DNA from: Candidatus Thalassolituus haligoni
GTDB taxonomy: Bacteria > Pseudomonadota > Gammaproteobacteria > Pseudomonadales > Oceanobacteraceae
DNA: 64,000 bases
NCBI RefSeq assembly: GCF_041222825.1
Contig: NZ_CP139482.1
Coordinates: 2,759,001-2,823,000, forward strand
Reading direction: 5' to 3'
The notes under the pieces are model-generated. The model was not told the DNA's origin and did no database searches. It saw nothing but the letters and a program-made list of their open reading frames with translations. The position numbers and the translations under genes were made by a program. Shown here one piece after another: positions 9,545 to 18,734 of the stretch. Each line of letters starts with the position of its first letter. The stretch's first letter is position 1.

Positions 9545-10255
9545 TCAAAAAGTAATACCAATACGACGACCCACTTCTTCATATCCTTCAACGACATTAC
9601 CCAGACCCTGACGGAAGCGATCCTTGTCGAGCTTTTCACGGGTTTCCTTGTCCCACAGACGGCAACCATCTGGCGAAAACTCATCCCCAAGCATCACTTC
9701 CCCTTTGTACAAGCCAAATTCCAGCTTGTAGTCGACCAGAATCAGTCCACCTTCATCAAACATCGCCTTGAGCACCTTGTTCACGGCAAAGGTCAGTTCT
9801 TTCATACGATCCAGATGAGCTTCTTCAGCCCAGCCAAAGGAGCGAACATGGTATTCGTTTACCATCGGGTCACCCAGCGCATCATTTTTGAGAAACAGTT
9901 CAAACGTGACCGGATCCAGCTCAATACCTTCATCAACGCCCAGCCGACGGCACAGGCTGCCAGATGAGACGTTACGCACGACGCATTCCAGCGGAATCAT
10001 ATCCAGGCGTTTCACCAACGACTCGGTATCCGACAACAGCGACTCGAAGTGCGTAGGAATACCGGCCTCTTCCAGCTTGGTCATAATGAACGCATTAAAC
10101 TTGTTGTTCACCATGCCTTTGCGATCCAGCTGCTCGACCTTTTTGCCATCAAAGGCGGACGTGTCGTTGCGGAACTCCAACACCATCCGATCCTGATCAT
10201 CTGTGCTGTATACTGATTTGGCTTTACCCGAGTAAAGCAGTTCACGTTTTTCCAT
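9545..10255 (-). CDS. purC: Phosphoribosylaminoimidazole-succinocarboxamide synthase
   Basis: SAICAR synthase of purine biosynthesis, joining aspartate to CAIR using ATP. I use the ATG at 10255 (236 residues, [20 protein letters not shown]), which has a GGAG ribosome site and matches the E. coli length of 237. Family blocks include '[20 protein letters not shown]', '[15 protein letters not shown]', '[11 protein letters not shown]' and '[17 protein letters not shown]'. It is the last gene of the leftward dapA-bamC-MBL-purC group, a conserved neighbourhood. Confidence 0.97.
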   Translation of the reverse strand: MEKRELLYSGKAKSVYSTDDQDRMVLEFRNDTSAFDGKKVEQLDRKGMVNNKFNAFIMTKLEEAGIPTHFESLLSDTESLVKRLDMIPLECVVRNVSSGSLCRRLGVDEGIELDPVTFELFLKNDALGDPMVNEYHVRSFGWAEEAHLDRMKELTFAVNKVLKAMFDEGGLILVDYKLEFGLYKGEVMLGDEFSPDGCRLWDKETREKLDKDRFRQGLGNVVEGYEEVGRRIGITF

Positions 10256-10357
10256 GGGAATCTCCGCCATTAAACAATAAATAATTAAGCATCCGCCTCA
10301 TTGAGGGGTAGCACCGTAACCCAGCAAACGAAATACATGGAACCGCACCGGCAGACG

Positions 10358-11116
10358 CTAGAATTCACACCAGTCGGCAACCTGATCCTGCGCTAACAAA
10401 TGCACTGGCCTGGCCATCGGAGCCAATGCCAGTGCTAATGCTTTTCCGACCAGATCGGGGTGATTGTTTTTTTCACTGATATGGCCTGCCGTGAGGTATT
10501 GCACACCAGGCCAGTCTATACGCCGTATCAACTCCGCACATTGAGCATTACTCAAATGCCCGTAAGGCCCGGCAACGCGAGCTTGCAAGCCAGGAGGATA
10601 CGGCCCCTTGCGTAACATTTCAGGGTCATGATTCGCTTCCAGCTGCAAGCCATGACACCCCTGATAAGCAGCAATAACATGAGGCGTCAGGCTACCAAGA
10701 TCAGACAGCACTCCCACACGCAGGCCCGCCGCTTCCACCACAAACTGTAATGGTTCCCGTGCATCATGAGGCACAGTAACGGCAGTAACCAACATGCCGG
10801 CAACACGCGTAAGGTCTCCACCCGTCAGTGAGCGCCAGCGAGCATGTTCCGTCCAGTCCATCCTTATCGCTGTCCCCTGAGAGCAATACAGGGGAATATC
10901 CAGTGCTTCACACAAGGCCAGCGCACCTTTGGCATGATCGCCATGCTCGTGAGTAACCAGGACTGCTTCCAACTGTCCGGCATCGGCTCTGGCCAATTCA
11001 ATACGTTGCAGTAGCGTTTTGCGGCTAAAGCCACAGTCGATCAGCAGGCTTCTGCCCTGGTGTTCCAGCAGTGTTGCATTCCCCTTGCTGCCACTGCCCA
11101 GGGATACGTATCTCAC
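10358..11116 (-). CDS. MBL-fold metallo-hydrolase (YycJ/WalJ-like)
   Basis: Metallo-beta-lactamase-fold enzyme of 252 residues with a GTG start that overlaps the bamC stop by four bases (GTGA), implying coupled translation. The start 'MRYVSLGSGSKGNATLLEH' and the metal motif 'THEHGDH' near residue 55 are typical of the YycJ group. Further candidate ligands lie in 'EANHDPEML' and 'TAGHISEKNNHP'. The substrate is unknown; family members are proposed exonucleases or hydrolases. In Pseudomonas the same gene sits between bamC and purC. Confidence 0.87.
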   Translation of the reverse strand: MRYVSLGSGSKGNATLLEHQGRSLLIDCGFSRKTLLQRIELARADAGQLEAVLVTHEHGDHAKGALALCEALDIPLYCSQGTAIRMDWTEHARWRSLTGGDLTRVAGMLVTAVTVPHDAREPLQFVVEAAGLRVGVLSDLGSLTPHVIAAYQGCHGLQLEANHDPEMLRKGPYPPGLQARVAGPYGHLSNAQCAELIRRIDWPGVQYLTAGHISEKNNHPDLVGKALALALAPMARPVHLLAQDQVADWCEF

Positions 11117-11772
11117 TGCTCCAGCTGTTGTTTGATCGTATTCAGCACGGGCAAGGCATAGTCATCTGCTGCCAGCTTGTCGATATCTTCCAGCAAGGAC
11201 AGATAAACGCCATTACGAGCGCGATTCATCTTCAGCAAATAATTGCTGGCGATCACTTCCGGTTCAGAATCCCACAATCGCGCCCACCAACTGCGTTCAG
11301 AATCCAGCTGTCGACGACTGATTTCCAGATAAAATGTTCCAACGCTGCGATTGAGATCGGTCATCTTCAGATCCGAGGCGGTAATCGCTTCTGTCACCGC
11401 CGCCCAGGCATAAGCAAAGTTACCGTCCAGCCGCAGAATCTGGCTGCCGGAACCGTCTTTTTCAATACGGGGATTAAGATCAAGCGAACGGTATTCGTTT
11501 AACGATGCTGTTTGCTCTGCCGGATCATCGTTGTCACTGATCACCAGTGCCTGCGGCACTGGCAATACAAAATTATCCGGTGCCGCAGGAATCACGTCCA
11601 ACTCGGGAATAGGCAAGGCATCCCGGCTCGCCAATGGCTGGCCATCCGGTGTCGTGGCTTCCTTACCCGGTTTCCCGGTCAGGTAGTCATCTGCCCGATC
11701 GCGAAAGCGATCGCCAAATATCGTACTACAGCCGCTGACGGCGACGACAAGCATTACCAGCAAATACTTCAT
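11113..11772 (-). CDS. bamC: Outer-membrane assembly lipoprotein BamC
   Basis: Lipoprotein component of the BAM complex, which inserts beta-barrels into the outer membrane. The signal peptide MKYLLVMLVVAVSGC ends in a lipobox (VSGC). Next comes an unstructured proline-rich segment (about residues 35-85) and one helix-grip domain with 'LRLDGNFAYAWAAVTEAI' and 'VGTFYLEI'. At 219 residues it is shorter than E. coli BamC (344) and seems to have one folded domain rather than two, as in other non-enteric gammaproteobacteria. It follows dapA by a few bases and overlaps the MBL gene. Confidence 0.85.
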   Translation of the reverse strand: MKYLLVMLVVAVSGCSTIFGDRFRDRADDYLTGKPGKEATTPDGQPLASRDALPIPELDVIPAAPDNFVLPVPQALVISDNDDPAEQTASLNEYRSLDLNPRIEKDGSGSQILRLDGNFAYAWAAVTEAITASDLKMTDLNRSVGTFYLEISRRQLDSERSWWARLWDSEPEVIASNYLLKMNRARNGVYLSLLEDIDKLAADDYALPVLNTIKQQLEQ

Positions 11773-11776
11773 GAGA

Positions 11777-12652
11777 TCAAATTAACCCCAGAGCGGTCAG
11801 TGCTAGCTCAACCTTGGGTGCATAACGGCGATCCATTTCAACCAACGGCAAACGAATACCCGATTCCATTCGCCCCATACGAGTCAGAGCCCATTTCACC
11901 GGAACAGGGTTGGCTTCACAGAACATGGCACCATGCAGCGACATCAGGCTGCTTTGCAAGGCACGTGCTTCCTCGGCCTTGCCATCCAGCGCCAGCATAC
12001 ATAACTCATGCATCAATTTGGGAGCAACGTTGGCGGTCACTGAAATATTGCCTTTACCACCGGCCAGAATCAGTTCATGAGCCGTCGGGTCATCACCGGA
12101 ATAGACCGCCATGCGATCACCCACCAGCTCAATAATCTTGCGCGCCCGGTCGATATCACCGGTTGCTTCTTTAATGGCAACAATCTGCTCAACATCCGCC
12201 AACGCCGCCACCGTTTCAGGCAGCATGTCGCAACCAGTACGGCCCGGGACGTTATACAGCCACTGCGGAATATCAACCGCTGCGGCAATGGCTTCGTAAT
12301 GTTTGATCAAGCCACGCTGAGGCGGCTTGTTGTAATAAGGGGTGACCAGCAGACAGGCATCCGCACCGAGGTTTTTGGCTTCCTGCGTCAGCTCAATCGC
12401 TTCGGTCGTGCTGTTGGCACCAGTACCGGCAATCACCGGGCGACGGCCGTTAACCAGCTTCACAACCCGATCAATCACCGCACAGTGCTCACTGGTATTC
12501 AGCGTTGCTGACTCCCCTGTCGTGCCAACAGGGAGAATGGCATCGGTGCCCTGCTTGATGTGGAATTCCACCAGGCCATCAAGAGCTTCCCAATCGAGAG
12601 AGCCGTCTGAATGCATTGGCGTAACCAGTGCCACAATACTGCCGGTGATCAT
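11777..12652 (-). CDS. dapA: 4-hydroxy-tetrahydrodipicolinate synthase
   Basis: First committed enzyme of lysine and diaminopimelate synthesis, condensing pyruvate with aspartate semialdehyde. The ATG at 12652 (291 residues, MITGSIVALVTPM) is preferred: GGAG lies upstream, and the alternative GTG falls inside that ribosome site. Active-site features are 'PVGTTGESATL', the tyrosine in 'QWLYNVPGRTG' and the Schiff-base lysine in 'IVAIKEATGDI'. No gcvR lies upstream, unlike in Pseudomonas. The next gene, bamC, starts just four bases after this stop. Confidence 0.97.
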   Translation of the reverse strand: MITGSIVALVTPMHSDGSLDWEALDGLVEFHIKQGTDAILPVGTTGESATLNTSEHCAVIDRVVKLVNGRRPVIAGTGANSTTEAIELTQEAKNLGADACLLVTPYYNKPPQRGLIKHYEAIAAAVDIPQWLYNVPGRTGCDMLPETVAALADVEQIVAIKEATGDIDRARKIIELVGDRMAVYSGDDPTAHELILAGGKGNISVTANVAPKLMHELCMLALDGKAEEARALQSSLMSLHGAMFCEANPVPVKWALTRMGRMESGIRLPLVEMDRRYAPKVELALTALGLI

Positions 12653-12796
12653 GAATTTGTACTCCACAAAACAAACTTTCCCTGCTGTTTATGAAGAAAC
12701 GCAGGGACCAAAAAAACAAGAGCGCAATACTACTGGTGCGGCGTTAGAGAGACAAGAGAGTCAAGCCGCTTGCAGACGATTAGCAAGGGCCAGCGA

Positions 12797-13888
12797 TCAT
12801 CCACTGGCGTTATTCTCCTCGCCAGCCTCAGGTGCTACTCCAGTATGTCCAGGCCACGACTGGATAACCGCCTTGAGCAAGGTTGCCAGGGGAATCGCAA
12901 AAAATACCCCCCAAAAACCCCATAGACCACCAAACACCAATACCGCCACAATAATCGCAACCGGGTGAAGGTTGACCACTTCGGAAAACAACAGCGGTAC
13001 CAGTACGTTACCATCCAGTGCCTGAATAATGCCGTAGACCGCCATCAGATAAAAAAAGTCGTTACTCCACCCCCACTGCATATAGGCCACCAGAGCAATG
13101 GGAACCGTAATCACCGCAGCGCCGATGTAGGGTACCAGCACCGACAGCCCAACACCGATGGCCAGCAAGGCCGCGTAATTCAGTCCTAACAACAAAAACG
13201 CGACATAAGTCGCCCCGCCAACAATTACAATTTCAACCGCTTTGCCACGAATGTAATTGGCAATCTGCAAATCCATCTCAACCCAGACTTCGTTGAGTAA
13301 TGAGCGTTGCCGAGGCAAAAAACCCAGACACCAGGATAAAATAGCATCCGCATCCTTTAACAGGAAAAACACCAGGATCGGCACCAGCACACAGTAGATC
13401 AACATCGCCATGACAAGAGTGATACCGGAAATCGAAAAACTCAGCGCCCACTGCCCTATCGAAGCCAGCTCTTCTCGTGCCTGCTGTACCCAGTCCTGCA
13501 CCTGAGCAGTGGTAATCAGATCGGGATACTGTTCCGGCAGCAACATCAGCAACGCTTGTCCCTTACTGGCCATACGCGGCAGCTCATAAAAAAACTGCGA
13601 CAACTGCGCCCAAGAAGCAGGCAGGATAAACAACAACAAGGTCAACATGACCCCGACAAACATAATAAACACAACCACCGTAGCGGTAAGATGGCCTACC
13701 CCTCGTCGCTTGAGAAACTGCATACTTCCCTGCAGCAAGTAAGCCACCACCACAGCGGTTAAAAAAGGCGCCAGCACATTGCCCATAAAACCGACAACCA
13801 GCAAAAAGACGCCGATCAACACCAGCAACAGCAACGCTTCTTCATTGGAAAGATAGCGATCAATCCAGCGCCGGAAGACATTGATCAT
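12797..13888 (-). CDS. perM: AI-2E family transporter (PerM-like)
   Basis: Inner-membrane protein of 363 residues with about seven or eight hydrophobic segments. Typical features are the N-terminal 'FLLVVGFMGNVLAPFLTAVVVAYLLQ', a central amphipathic stretch, and the C-terminal 'GVGLSVLVPYIGAAVITVPI' and 'GNVLVPLLFSEVVNLHPVAIIV'. The family includes TqsA (autoinducer-2 export) and PerM; the substrate here is unknown. The start overlaps the tusA-like stop (ATGA), so the two are cotranslated. This pairing is also seen in Pseudomonas. Confidence 0.9.
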   Translation of the reverse strand: MINVFRRWIDRYLSNEEALLLLVLIGVFLLVVGFMGNVLAPFLTAVVVAYLLQGSMQFLKRRGVGHLTATVVVFIMFVGVMLTLLLFILPASWAQLSQFFYELPRMASKGQALLMLLPEQYPDLITTAQVQDWVQQAREELASIGQWALSFSISGITLVMAMLIYCVLVPILVFFLLKDADAILSWCLGFLPRQRSLLNEVWVEMDLQIANYIRGKAVEIVIVGGATYVAFLLLGLNYAALLAIGVGLSVLVPYIGAAVITVPIALVAYMQWGWSNDFFYLMAVYGIIQALDGNVLVPLLFSEVVNLHPVAIIVAVLVFGGLWGFWGVFFAIPLATLLKAVIQSWPGHTGVAPEAGEENNASG

Positions 13889-14154
13889 CCTTTAACTCCC
13901 TTGACAATCCAGTAGTGATATTCATTCCCATTCCGGGTTGCTGACAAGAGCTGATGCTCAGACAATTCGATATAGCGCGGAATATCCCGCCACGAACCAG
14001 CATCACAGGCGCGTACCATCAAGACTTCTCCAGCCGCCAGAGTTTTTAGTGCCAGCTTGGTTTTAAGCAACGGCAAGGGACAGCTTAATGCCGTAGCATC
14101 AAGCAGTTGATTATAATCATTCGGATTAGACACACATTCCGCCATTTGCCACAC
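13885..14154 (-). CDS. TusA-family sulfur-carrier protein
   Basis: Small protein (89 residues from GTG 14154, or 86 from the ATG at 14145) with the SirA/TusA fold. The sulfur-carrying cysteine lies in 'ATALSCPLPLLKTKLAL', the CPxP signature, followed by 'LMVRACDAGSWRDIPRY'. TusA proteins pass persulfide sulfur from IscS to acceptors. The position beside perM and a bepA-like gene matches P. aeruginosa PA1006, which is reported to support molybdenum-cofactor maturation and nitrate use rather than tRNA thiolation. That role is inferred for this gene. Confidence 0.87.
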   Translation of the reverse strand: MWQMAECVSNPNDYNQLLDATALSCPLPLLKTKLALKTLAAGEVLMVRACDAGSWRDIPRYIELSEHQLLSATRNGNEYHYWIVKGVKG

Positions 14155-14237
14155 TGCGAACCAAAAGGGATCCGGATGATCTCAGACACATGGGCCAATA
14201 AGCAATCATCCGACTGCACGCCAAAAGCCAGAAGAAC

Positions 14238-15731
14238 ATGCCCATGGACTTTCCATTGATGCCAGGACTCAGGACACTCCGTTTGAAATCCCGTAAAACC
14301 CTGCTCGCCAGTACCCTGCTGTTTTGTTTCAGCACCAGCACCTATGCCGCCAGTAATGAGCTGCCGTCACTGGGTGACGCGGCCTCATCGATTGTTTCCC
14401 TGCAAGAGGAACACGAACTGGGCAGAACCTGGTTACGTCAGTTACGCGCTCACGCCCACACCATAGATGATCCCCTGACGATCGAGTTTATCGAAAGCCT
14501 GGTCTTTCGGATGATCCCTCACAGCGGCGCGCCACAGCAGGATTTCGATTTTGTTGTCATAGACAAAAAAGAACTTAACGCGTTCGCCGTACCTGGTGGC
14601 GTCATTGGCATCAACATGGGGCTTTTGCTCTACACCCGTGACGAAGATGAAATAGCAGCGGTACTTGCCCACGAACTGGCTCACCTGAGCCAACGTCACT
14701 TCGCGCGTCAAATAGAACGTGCGGAACAACAGCAACCCATCGCCATTGCCACCCTATTGGCCTCTATTCTCCTGATTGCGACCAATAATGCTGATGCCGG
14801 ATTTGCCGGCCTGATGGCGAGTCAGGCGGCATCCATTCAGTCACAACTGGCCTATAGCCGAGACTGGGAGCGAGAAGCCGACCGCATCGGCATCAACACG
14901 CTGGCCGAGTCCGGCTTCGACCCGCAAGCCATGCCATCCATGTTTAACCAGATGATGGCAGCCAGCCGCATTGGCGACAAGCCACCCGAATTCTTGCTCA
15001 CCCACCCACTGACACTAAGCCGGGTATCTGACGCCGCCGCCCGTGCAGAAGGCTACGCTCCGCAGCCTCGGCATCTGAGTTTTGACTTCGCCATACTTAA
15101 AAATCGCGCCCGTATTCGTTATCAACTCACCGAAGCAACGATAACCGACACTTTTATACGCGAAGCCGAAGCAACCGATAATTCAGCACTGACCCGCAAC
15201 GCCGCTCACTACACTCTGGCCGAACAGGCCTTGCAACAACAAGATACCAAAACAGCCCTCCAGCAACTAAAGCAACTGGACGAAAGCTACCAGCAGTCAC
15301 CGGCATCTCTGGCTCTGCTGGCTAAAGTCCTGACGGCAACACATCAGGCCGAGCAGGCGCTGGAAATGCTAACCATGGCGTTAACCTATCATCCCGGCAG
15401 TTATTTGCTGATCAGTACCCGAGCCAACGTGCTGGCGGATCTCGGCCGTCCCGAAGAGGCCGTCAACAGTTTGCGCCCCTTGACCGAACAGCGACCAACC
15501 ACACCCGGGCTCTGGTTCCAGTTGAGTCAACTGGCCGCCACAGCCAACAATAGCGTGCTCGCCTACCGAGCCAATGCTGAATATCTGTTTTTTAGTGGAG
15601 AGTCTGCCAAAGCCAGCCGACAAATGGATTTAGCCATCGCCGCCGCCGCCAAACAGAAAGATTTTCAACGCCAGGAGGCACTGAAAGAACGACTAAAACA
15701 AATGGCTGCCAGCCGCAAACAACTGGAGTAA
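14238..15731 (+). CDS. bepA: M48 zinc metalloprotease with TPR domain (BepA/YfgC-like)
   Basis: Periplasmic metalloprotease and chaperone of outer-membrane assembly, 497 residues. An N-terminal signal segment (LLASTLLFCFSTSTYA) is followed by the M48 domain with zinc motif 'HELAH' (in 'VLAHELAHLSQRHFARQIE') and the third ligand in 'DWEREADRIG'. The C-terminal half is a run of TPR-like helices rich in Ala, Gln and Leu (about residues 300-490). In E. coli BepA works with BamA and LptD. It is divergent from the tusA-like gene and convergent with nadA. Confidence 0.9.
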   Translation: MPMDFPLMPGLRTLRLKSRKTLLASTLLFCFSTSTYAASNELPSLGDAASSIVSLQEEHELGRTWLRQLRAHAHTIDDPLTIEFIESLVFRMIPHSGAPQQDFDFVVIDKKELNAFAVPGGVIGINMGLLLYTRDEDEIAAVLAHELAHLSQRHFARQIERAEQQQPIAIATLLASILLIATNNADAGFAGLMASQAASIQSQLAYSRDWEREADRIGINTLAESGFDPQAMPSMFNQMMAASRIGDKPPEFLLTHPLTLSRVSDAAARAEGYAPQPRHLSFDFAILKNRARIRYQLTEATITDTFIREAEATDNSALTRNAAHYTLAEQALQQQDTKTALQQLKQLDESYQQSPASLALLAKVLTATHQAEQALEMLTMALTYHPGSYLLISTRANVLADLGRPEEAVNSLRPLTEQRPTTPGLWFQLSQLAATANNSVLAYRANAEYLFFSGESAKASRQMDLAIAAAAKQKDFQRQEALKERLKQMAASRKQLE

Positions 15732-15818
15732 GTGCCTCTAAAAATGTAGCGAGCGATTTTTGATCGCTGCCATTTATAGATGTGCCCAGCAGGTAACCAA
15801 CTCAATGCCAGCAACCTG

Positions 15819-16853
15819 TTAGGCCTTGAAGTCCAGCATTCGTTGCAAGCTGCGAATCGCCCCAACCCGAAGCGGCTCGGCCACAAAAATTTCCTGACTG
15901 CCATCATCTAATACACTGGCGATATTACGCAGGCCATTCATCGCCATCCAGGGACAGTGAGCACAGCTGCGACAAGTTGCGCCGTTACCCGAAGTCGGCG
16001 CCTCAACCAGTAATTTGTCAGGCACGGCCTGCTGCATCTTGTAGAAAATAGCCTTGTCAGTCGCAACAATCAGCACCGGATTAGGCAACTCCACCGCCGC
16101 CTTGATCAATTGACTGGTAGAACCCACAGCATCGGCCAACTCAATCACAGAATGGGGTGATTCCGGGTGTACCAAGATCGCAGCATCCGGATAAACCAGC
16201 CGCAAGTCCTGCAACCCTTTAGCCTTGAATTCATCGTGGACAATACACTCGCTGTCCCAGAGAATCATATCCGCACCGGTTTGTCGGCGCACATAATCCC
16301 CGAGATGACGATCAGGTGCCCAGATCAGCTTTTCACCCTTGCCGTGTAAATAACTAACAACATCCAGAGCAATACTGGAGGTCACAACCCAATCGGCACG
16401 GGCCTTTACTGCCGCTGACGTATTGGCATACACCACAACCGTACGATCCGGGTGTTGGTCACAAAAAGCGGTAAATTCATCCACAGGGCAGCCGAGATCC
16501 AATGAACAAGTAGCCTCCAAGGTCGGCATCAACACCCGTTTTTCAGGGCTGAGTACCTTGGCGGTCTCCCCCATGAAACGTACTCCAGCAACAACCAACG
16601 TACTGGCCGGATGATTAGCACCAAAACGAGCCATTTCAAGGGAGTCAGAAACGCAACCTCCGGTTTCTTCCGCCAAAGCCTGGATTGTTGGATCGGTATA
16701 ATAATGGGCAACAAGAACAGCGTCTTCACGCTTCAGTAGCAAACGGATTTGCTCTCTGTAATGAGCGATCTGATCAGCATCAAGCGGAGCTTCGGGAGCT
16801 GCCCAGAAATCCTGGACAATATGTCGTTGTTCTTGTTCAGCTGCCTGGGACAT
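15819..16853 (-). CDS. nadA: Quinolinate synthase A
   Basis: [4Fe-4S] enzyme that condenses iminoaspartate with dihydroxyacetone phosphate to give quinolinate for NAD synthesis. I use the ATG at 16853 (344 residues, [11 protein letters not shown]); an upstream frame adds 16 unlikely residues. Family blocks include '[18 protein letters not shown]', '[16 protein letters not shown]' and 'PDRHLGDYV'. Cluster cysteines occur in '[14 protein letters not shown]' and '[16 protein letters not shown]'. It sits beside tRNA-Lys, a common pairing in this group. Confidence 0.96.
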   Translation of the reverse strand: MSQAAEQEQRHIVQDFWAAPEAPLDADQIAHYREQIRLLLKREDAVLVAHYYTDPTIQALAEETGGCVSDSLEMARFGANHPASTLVVAGVRFMGETAKVLSPEKRVLMPTLEATCSLDLGCPVDEFTAFCDQHPDRTVVVYANTSAAVKARADWVVTSSIALDVVSYLHGKGEKLIWAPDRHLGDYVRRQTGADMILWDSECIVHDEFKAKGLQDLRLVYPDAAILVHPESPHSVIELADAVGSTSQLIKAAVELPNPVLIVATDKAIFYKMQQAVPDKLLVEAPTSGNGATCRSCAHCPWMAMNGLRNIASVLDDGSQEIFVAEPLRVGAIRSLQRMLDFKA

Positions 16854-16950
16854 AGGATTCTCGGATACCAGTCGGAGTACAAACAGGGCCAAGTGTAACA
16901 CAGCAGAAATGCAGGCAATGGGCCACTGCGTTTGAGTAAATTGCCAATAA

Positions 16951-16981
16951 AAAAGGGAGAAAGCAAAGCTTTCTCCCTTTT
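16951..16981 (-). terminator. Terminator of the tRNA-Lys transcripts
   Basis: AAAAGGGAGAAAGC (16951-16964) is fully complementary to GCTTTCTCCCTTTT (16968-16981) around an AAA loop. It lies 7 bases past the CCA end of the downstream tRNA-Lys. Confidence 0.88.
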
Positions 16982-16988
16982 CAGGAAT

Positions 16989-17064
16989 TGGTGGGTCGTG
17001 CTGGATTCGAACCAGCGACCAATTGGTTAAAAGCCAACTGCTCTACCAGCTGAGCTAACGACCC
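16989..17064 (-). tRNA. tRNA-Lys (anticodon TTT), copy 1
   Basis: The reverse strand reads GGGTCGTTAGCTCAGCTGGT and continues through an anticodon arm with CTTTTAA, a TTCGAATC T-arm and an encoded CCA end; 76 nt. The sequence is identical to the second copy at 17222-17297. Its own promoter lies at 17076-17103. Confidence 0.98.
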
Positions 17065-17075
17065 GATACCTTCGC

Positions 17076-17103
17076 ATTGTACTGATCAGGTATAAATTGT
17101 CAA
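17076..17103 (-). promoter_or_regulatory. Sigma70 promoter of tRNA-Lys copy 1
   Basis: On the minus strand a perfect TTGACA (17098-17103) is separated by 16 bp from TACAAT (17076-17081). The start site would fall about 5-7 bases upstream of the mature tRNA. Confidence 0.75.
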
Positions 17104-17221
17104 CCTTTTCAGTAAGTTACCCCACTTTAAATTTAACGACTGAAGAAACTCTGGCACAGGCTTCATTCATTTTCAGTTCGTTATTGCCTGGGGCAACTAC
17201 AAACTGACGCCGAATTTTAAA

Positions 17222-17297
17222 TGGTGGGTCGTGCTGGATTCGAACCAGCGACCAATTGGTTAAAAGCCAACTGCTCTACCAGCTGAGCTAACGACCC
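17222..17297 (-). tRNA. tRNA-Lys (anticodon TTT), copy 2
   Basis: Base-for-base identical to the copy at 16989-17064, including the encoded CCA. The 157 bp between the two copies contains a separate promoter for the other copy and no obvious terminator, so transcripts from here may read through both. Confidence 0.98.
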
Positions 17298-17310
17298 GAA
17301 GGAGGCGCAT

Positions 17311-17338
17311 ATAATACTTATATTTATCGACGTGACAA
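17311..17338 (-). promoter_or_regulatory. Sigma70 promoter of tRNA-Lys copy 2
   Basis: On the minus strand TTGTCA (17333-17338), 16 bp spacer, TATTAT (17311-17316), followed by a GC-rich stretch (GCGCC). A GC-rich discriminator is typical of stringently controlled stable-RNA promoters. Confidence 0.65.
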
Positions 17339-17355
17339 GTCTTTTTGATGAAAAT

Positions 17356-18123
17356 TTACTTTGTCGACGCCATTTTTTTTAAATATGCCTCGGCCTGACG
17401 TACCGTTCCGGGAGAAGAGGTTGCATAACGTTCCCTGATCGTCTCCAGCCAATGCCGGGCCGCTTCTACATCCCCTGACTTGTGCAAGGTTACCGCATAC
17501 TTGTAAGTCGCATCTGCTGCTTTGCCGTGATCAGGAAAATGATCGATCACAGTACGAAAACTTTCCAGTGCCGACGGGTATTCTCCCCGCACCAGATACA
17601 CCTCACCATTCCAGTACCAGGCATTCGCCACCAGAGCATCCTCAGGATACTGTTTGACAAAATTGCCGAACGCCTGATTAGCCTGTTCGAACTGTTTGTC
17701 TCGCACCAGAGTCATCGCCTGGTTATAAGCGTCCTGAGCAGACGCCCGTGGCGTTTCAGAGACCGATACCGGTTTTTTATCAACCTCTGTCGTCAAATAA
17801 ACGATTCGCCGATCCAAATCCAGATAACGATTATCTCCATCCCGCTTCAGCTGGCGCAATTCATTACCCTGCTGTTCAATGTGCCCGCGCAGTTCAGCAA
17901 TTTCTTGCTGCATTTGTTCAACCTGCATCAACAACTCGTTGACCAGTTCCGGGGAAGTATCCGTAGGAGAGTCATTCAGGGAAGAGGGGGTATATGCAGG
18001 CTGGGAAACGGAAGCAGTTGATGCCGCAGGAGCTGCCACAGGGGCAGCTCCTACTGAAACCCACTCCTCCGCTTGTACGCTAACACCCAGTGTCAGAGCA
18101 CAAAGGAAGTACAGTGATTTCAT
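17356..18123 (-). CDS. cpoB: Cell division coordinator CpoB (YbgF)
   Basis: Periplasmic Tol-associated protein of 255 residues that coordinates peptidoglycan synthesis by PBP1B with outer-membrane constriction. The signal peptide MKSLYFLCALTLGVSVQA is followed by a coiled-coil trimerisation region (about residues 60-115, 'LLMQVEQMQQEIAELRGHIE'). The rest is a TPR domain ('DAYNQAMTLVRDKQFEQANQ', 'AYWNGEVYLVRGEYPSALES', 'ADATYKYAVTLHKSGDVEAA'). Its start shares one base with the pal stop. It is the last gene of the Tol-Pal group. Confidence 0.94.
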   Translation of the reverse strand: MKSLYFLCALTLGVSVQAEEWVSVGAAPVAAPAASTASVSQPAYTPSSLNDSPTDTSPELVNELLMQVEQMQQEIAELRGHIEQQGNELRQLKRDGDNRYLDLDRRIVYLTTEVDKKPVSVSETPRASAQDAYNQAMTLVRDKQFEQANQAFGNFVKQYPEDALVANAWYWNGEVYLVRGEYPSALESFRTVIDHFPDHGKAADATYKYAVTLHKSGDVEAARHWLETIRERYATSSPGTVRQAEAYLKKMASTK

Positions 18124-18698
18124 TAACGGCTCTGGTATTTCACTTCAACACGACGGTTCTTGGCCCAGCTGGATTCGCTGTGACCCATAACAACCGGGCG
18201 TTCTTCGCCAAAGCTGACGACTTCCAGCTGGCTGGCACTGGCACCATTTGCCAACAGAAAACGACGCACAGCCATAGCACGACGCTCACCCAGGGCCAGG
18301 TTGTACTCTACGGTACCGCGTTCGTCAGCATGACCTTCCAGAACAACACGGGCAGAGCTGTTGGCAGCCAGGTAGGCAGCGTGAACTTTCAAGGCAGCCT
18401 TGCTATCACTCTTGATCGTGCTCTGATCGAAATCAAAGTAGAACACAGTCTGCTCAAGCAGTGCTGCTTCGGCTTCCGTCATCCGGGATTCCAAAGACTC
18501 ACCACTGACGGCAGAAGTATCAACCGCAGTAGTGCTGGTTTCCTCAACCGCCTCTGTTACTTCAGTGGTAACTTCTTCGGCCTTGGTTACAGTCTCGCTG
18601 GACTCGCCTTCATTGATTTCACCAGTGCTTGAACATGCAGCGACCAGCAGTGCGCCCAGAGTCAAACCCAAAGCCTTGTACAATGCATTTATTTGCAT
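18123..18698 (-). CDS. pal: Peptidoglycan-associated lipoprotein Pal
   Basis: Outer-membrane lipoprotein that binds peptidoglycan and is moved by TolQRAB during division. The lipobox 'LLVAACSS' ends the signal peptide. A Thr/Glu-rich linker (about residues 25-75) follows, then the OmpA-like domain with 'VFYFDFDQSTIKSDSKAAL' and the binding signature 'LEGHADERGTVEYNLALGER'. It is 191 residues. The gene follows tolB by 36 bp and overlaps cpoB by one base. Confidence 0.96.
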   Translation of the reverse strand: MQINALYKALGLTLGALLVAACSSTGEINEGESSETVTKAEEVTTEVTEAVEETSTTAVDTSAVSGESLESRMTEAEAALLEQTVFYFDFDQSTIKSDSKAALKVHAAYLAANSSARVVLEGHADERGTVEYNLALGERRAMAVRRFLLANGASASQLEVVSFGEERPVVMGHSESSWAKNRRVEVKYQSR

Positions 18699-18734
18699 AA
18701 CTGTCTTCCCACTCCACTTGATGATTTTAGTTTT

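Noticed and set aside
12668..12796. Hairpin CCCTGC...GCAGGG between perM and dapA as a terminator or riboswitch
   Set aside because: The stem is only six pairs with a long loop and no T-tract on the correct side; no lysine riboswitch features.
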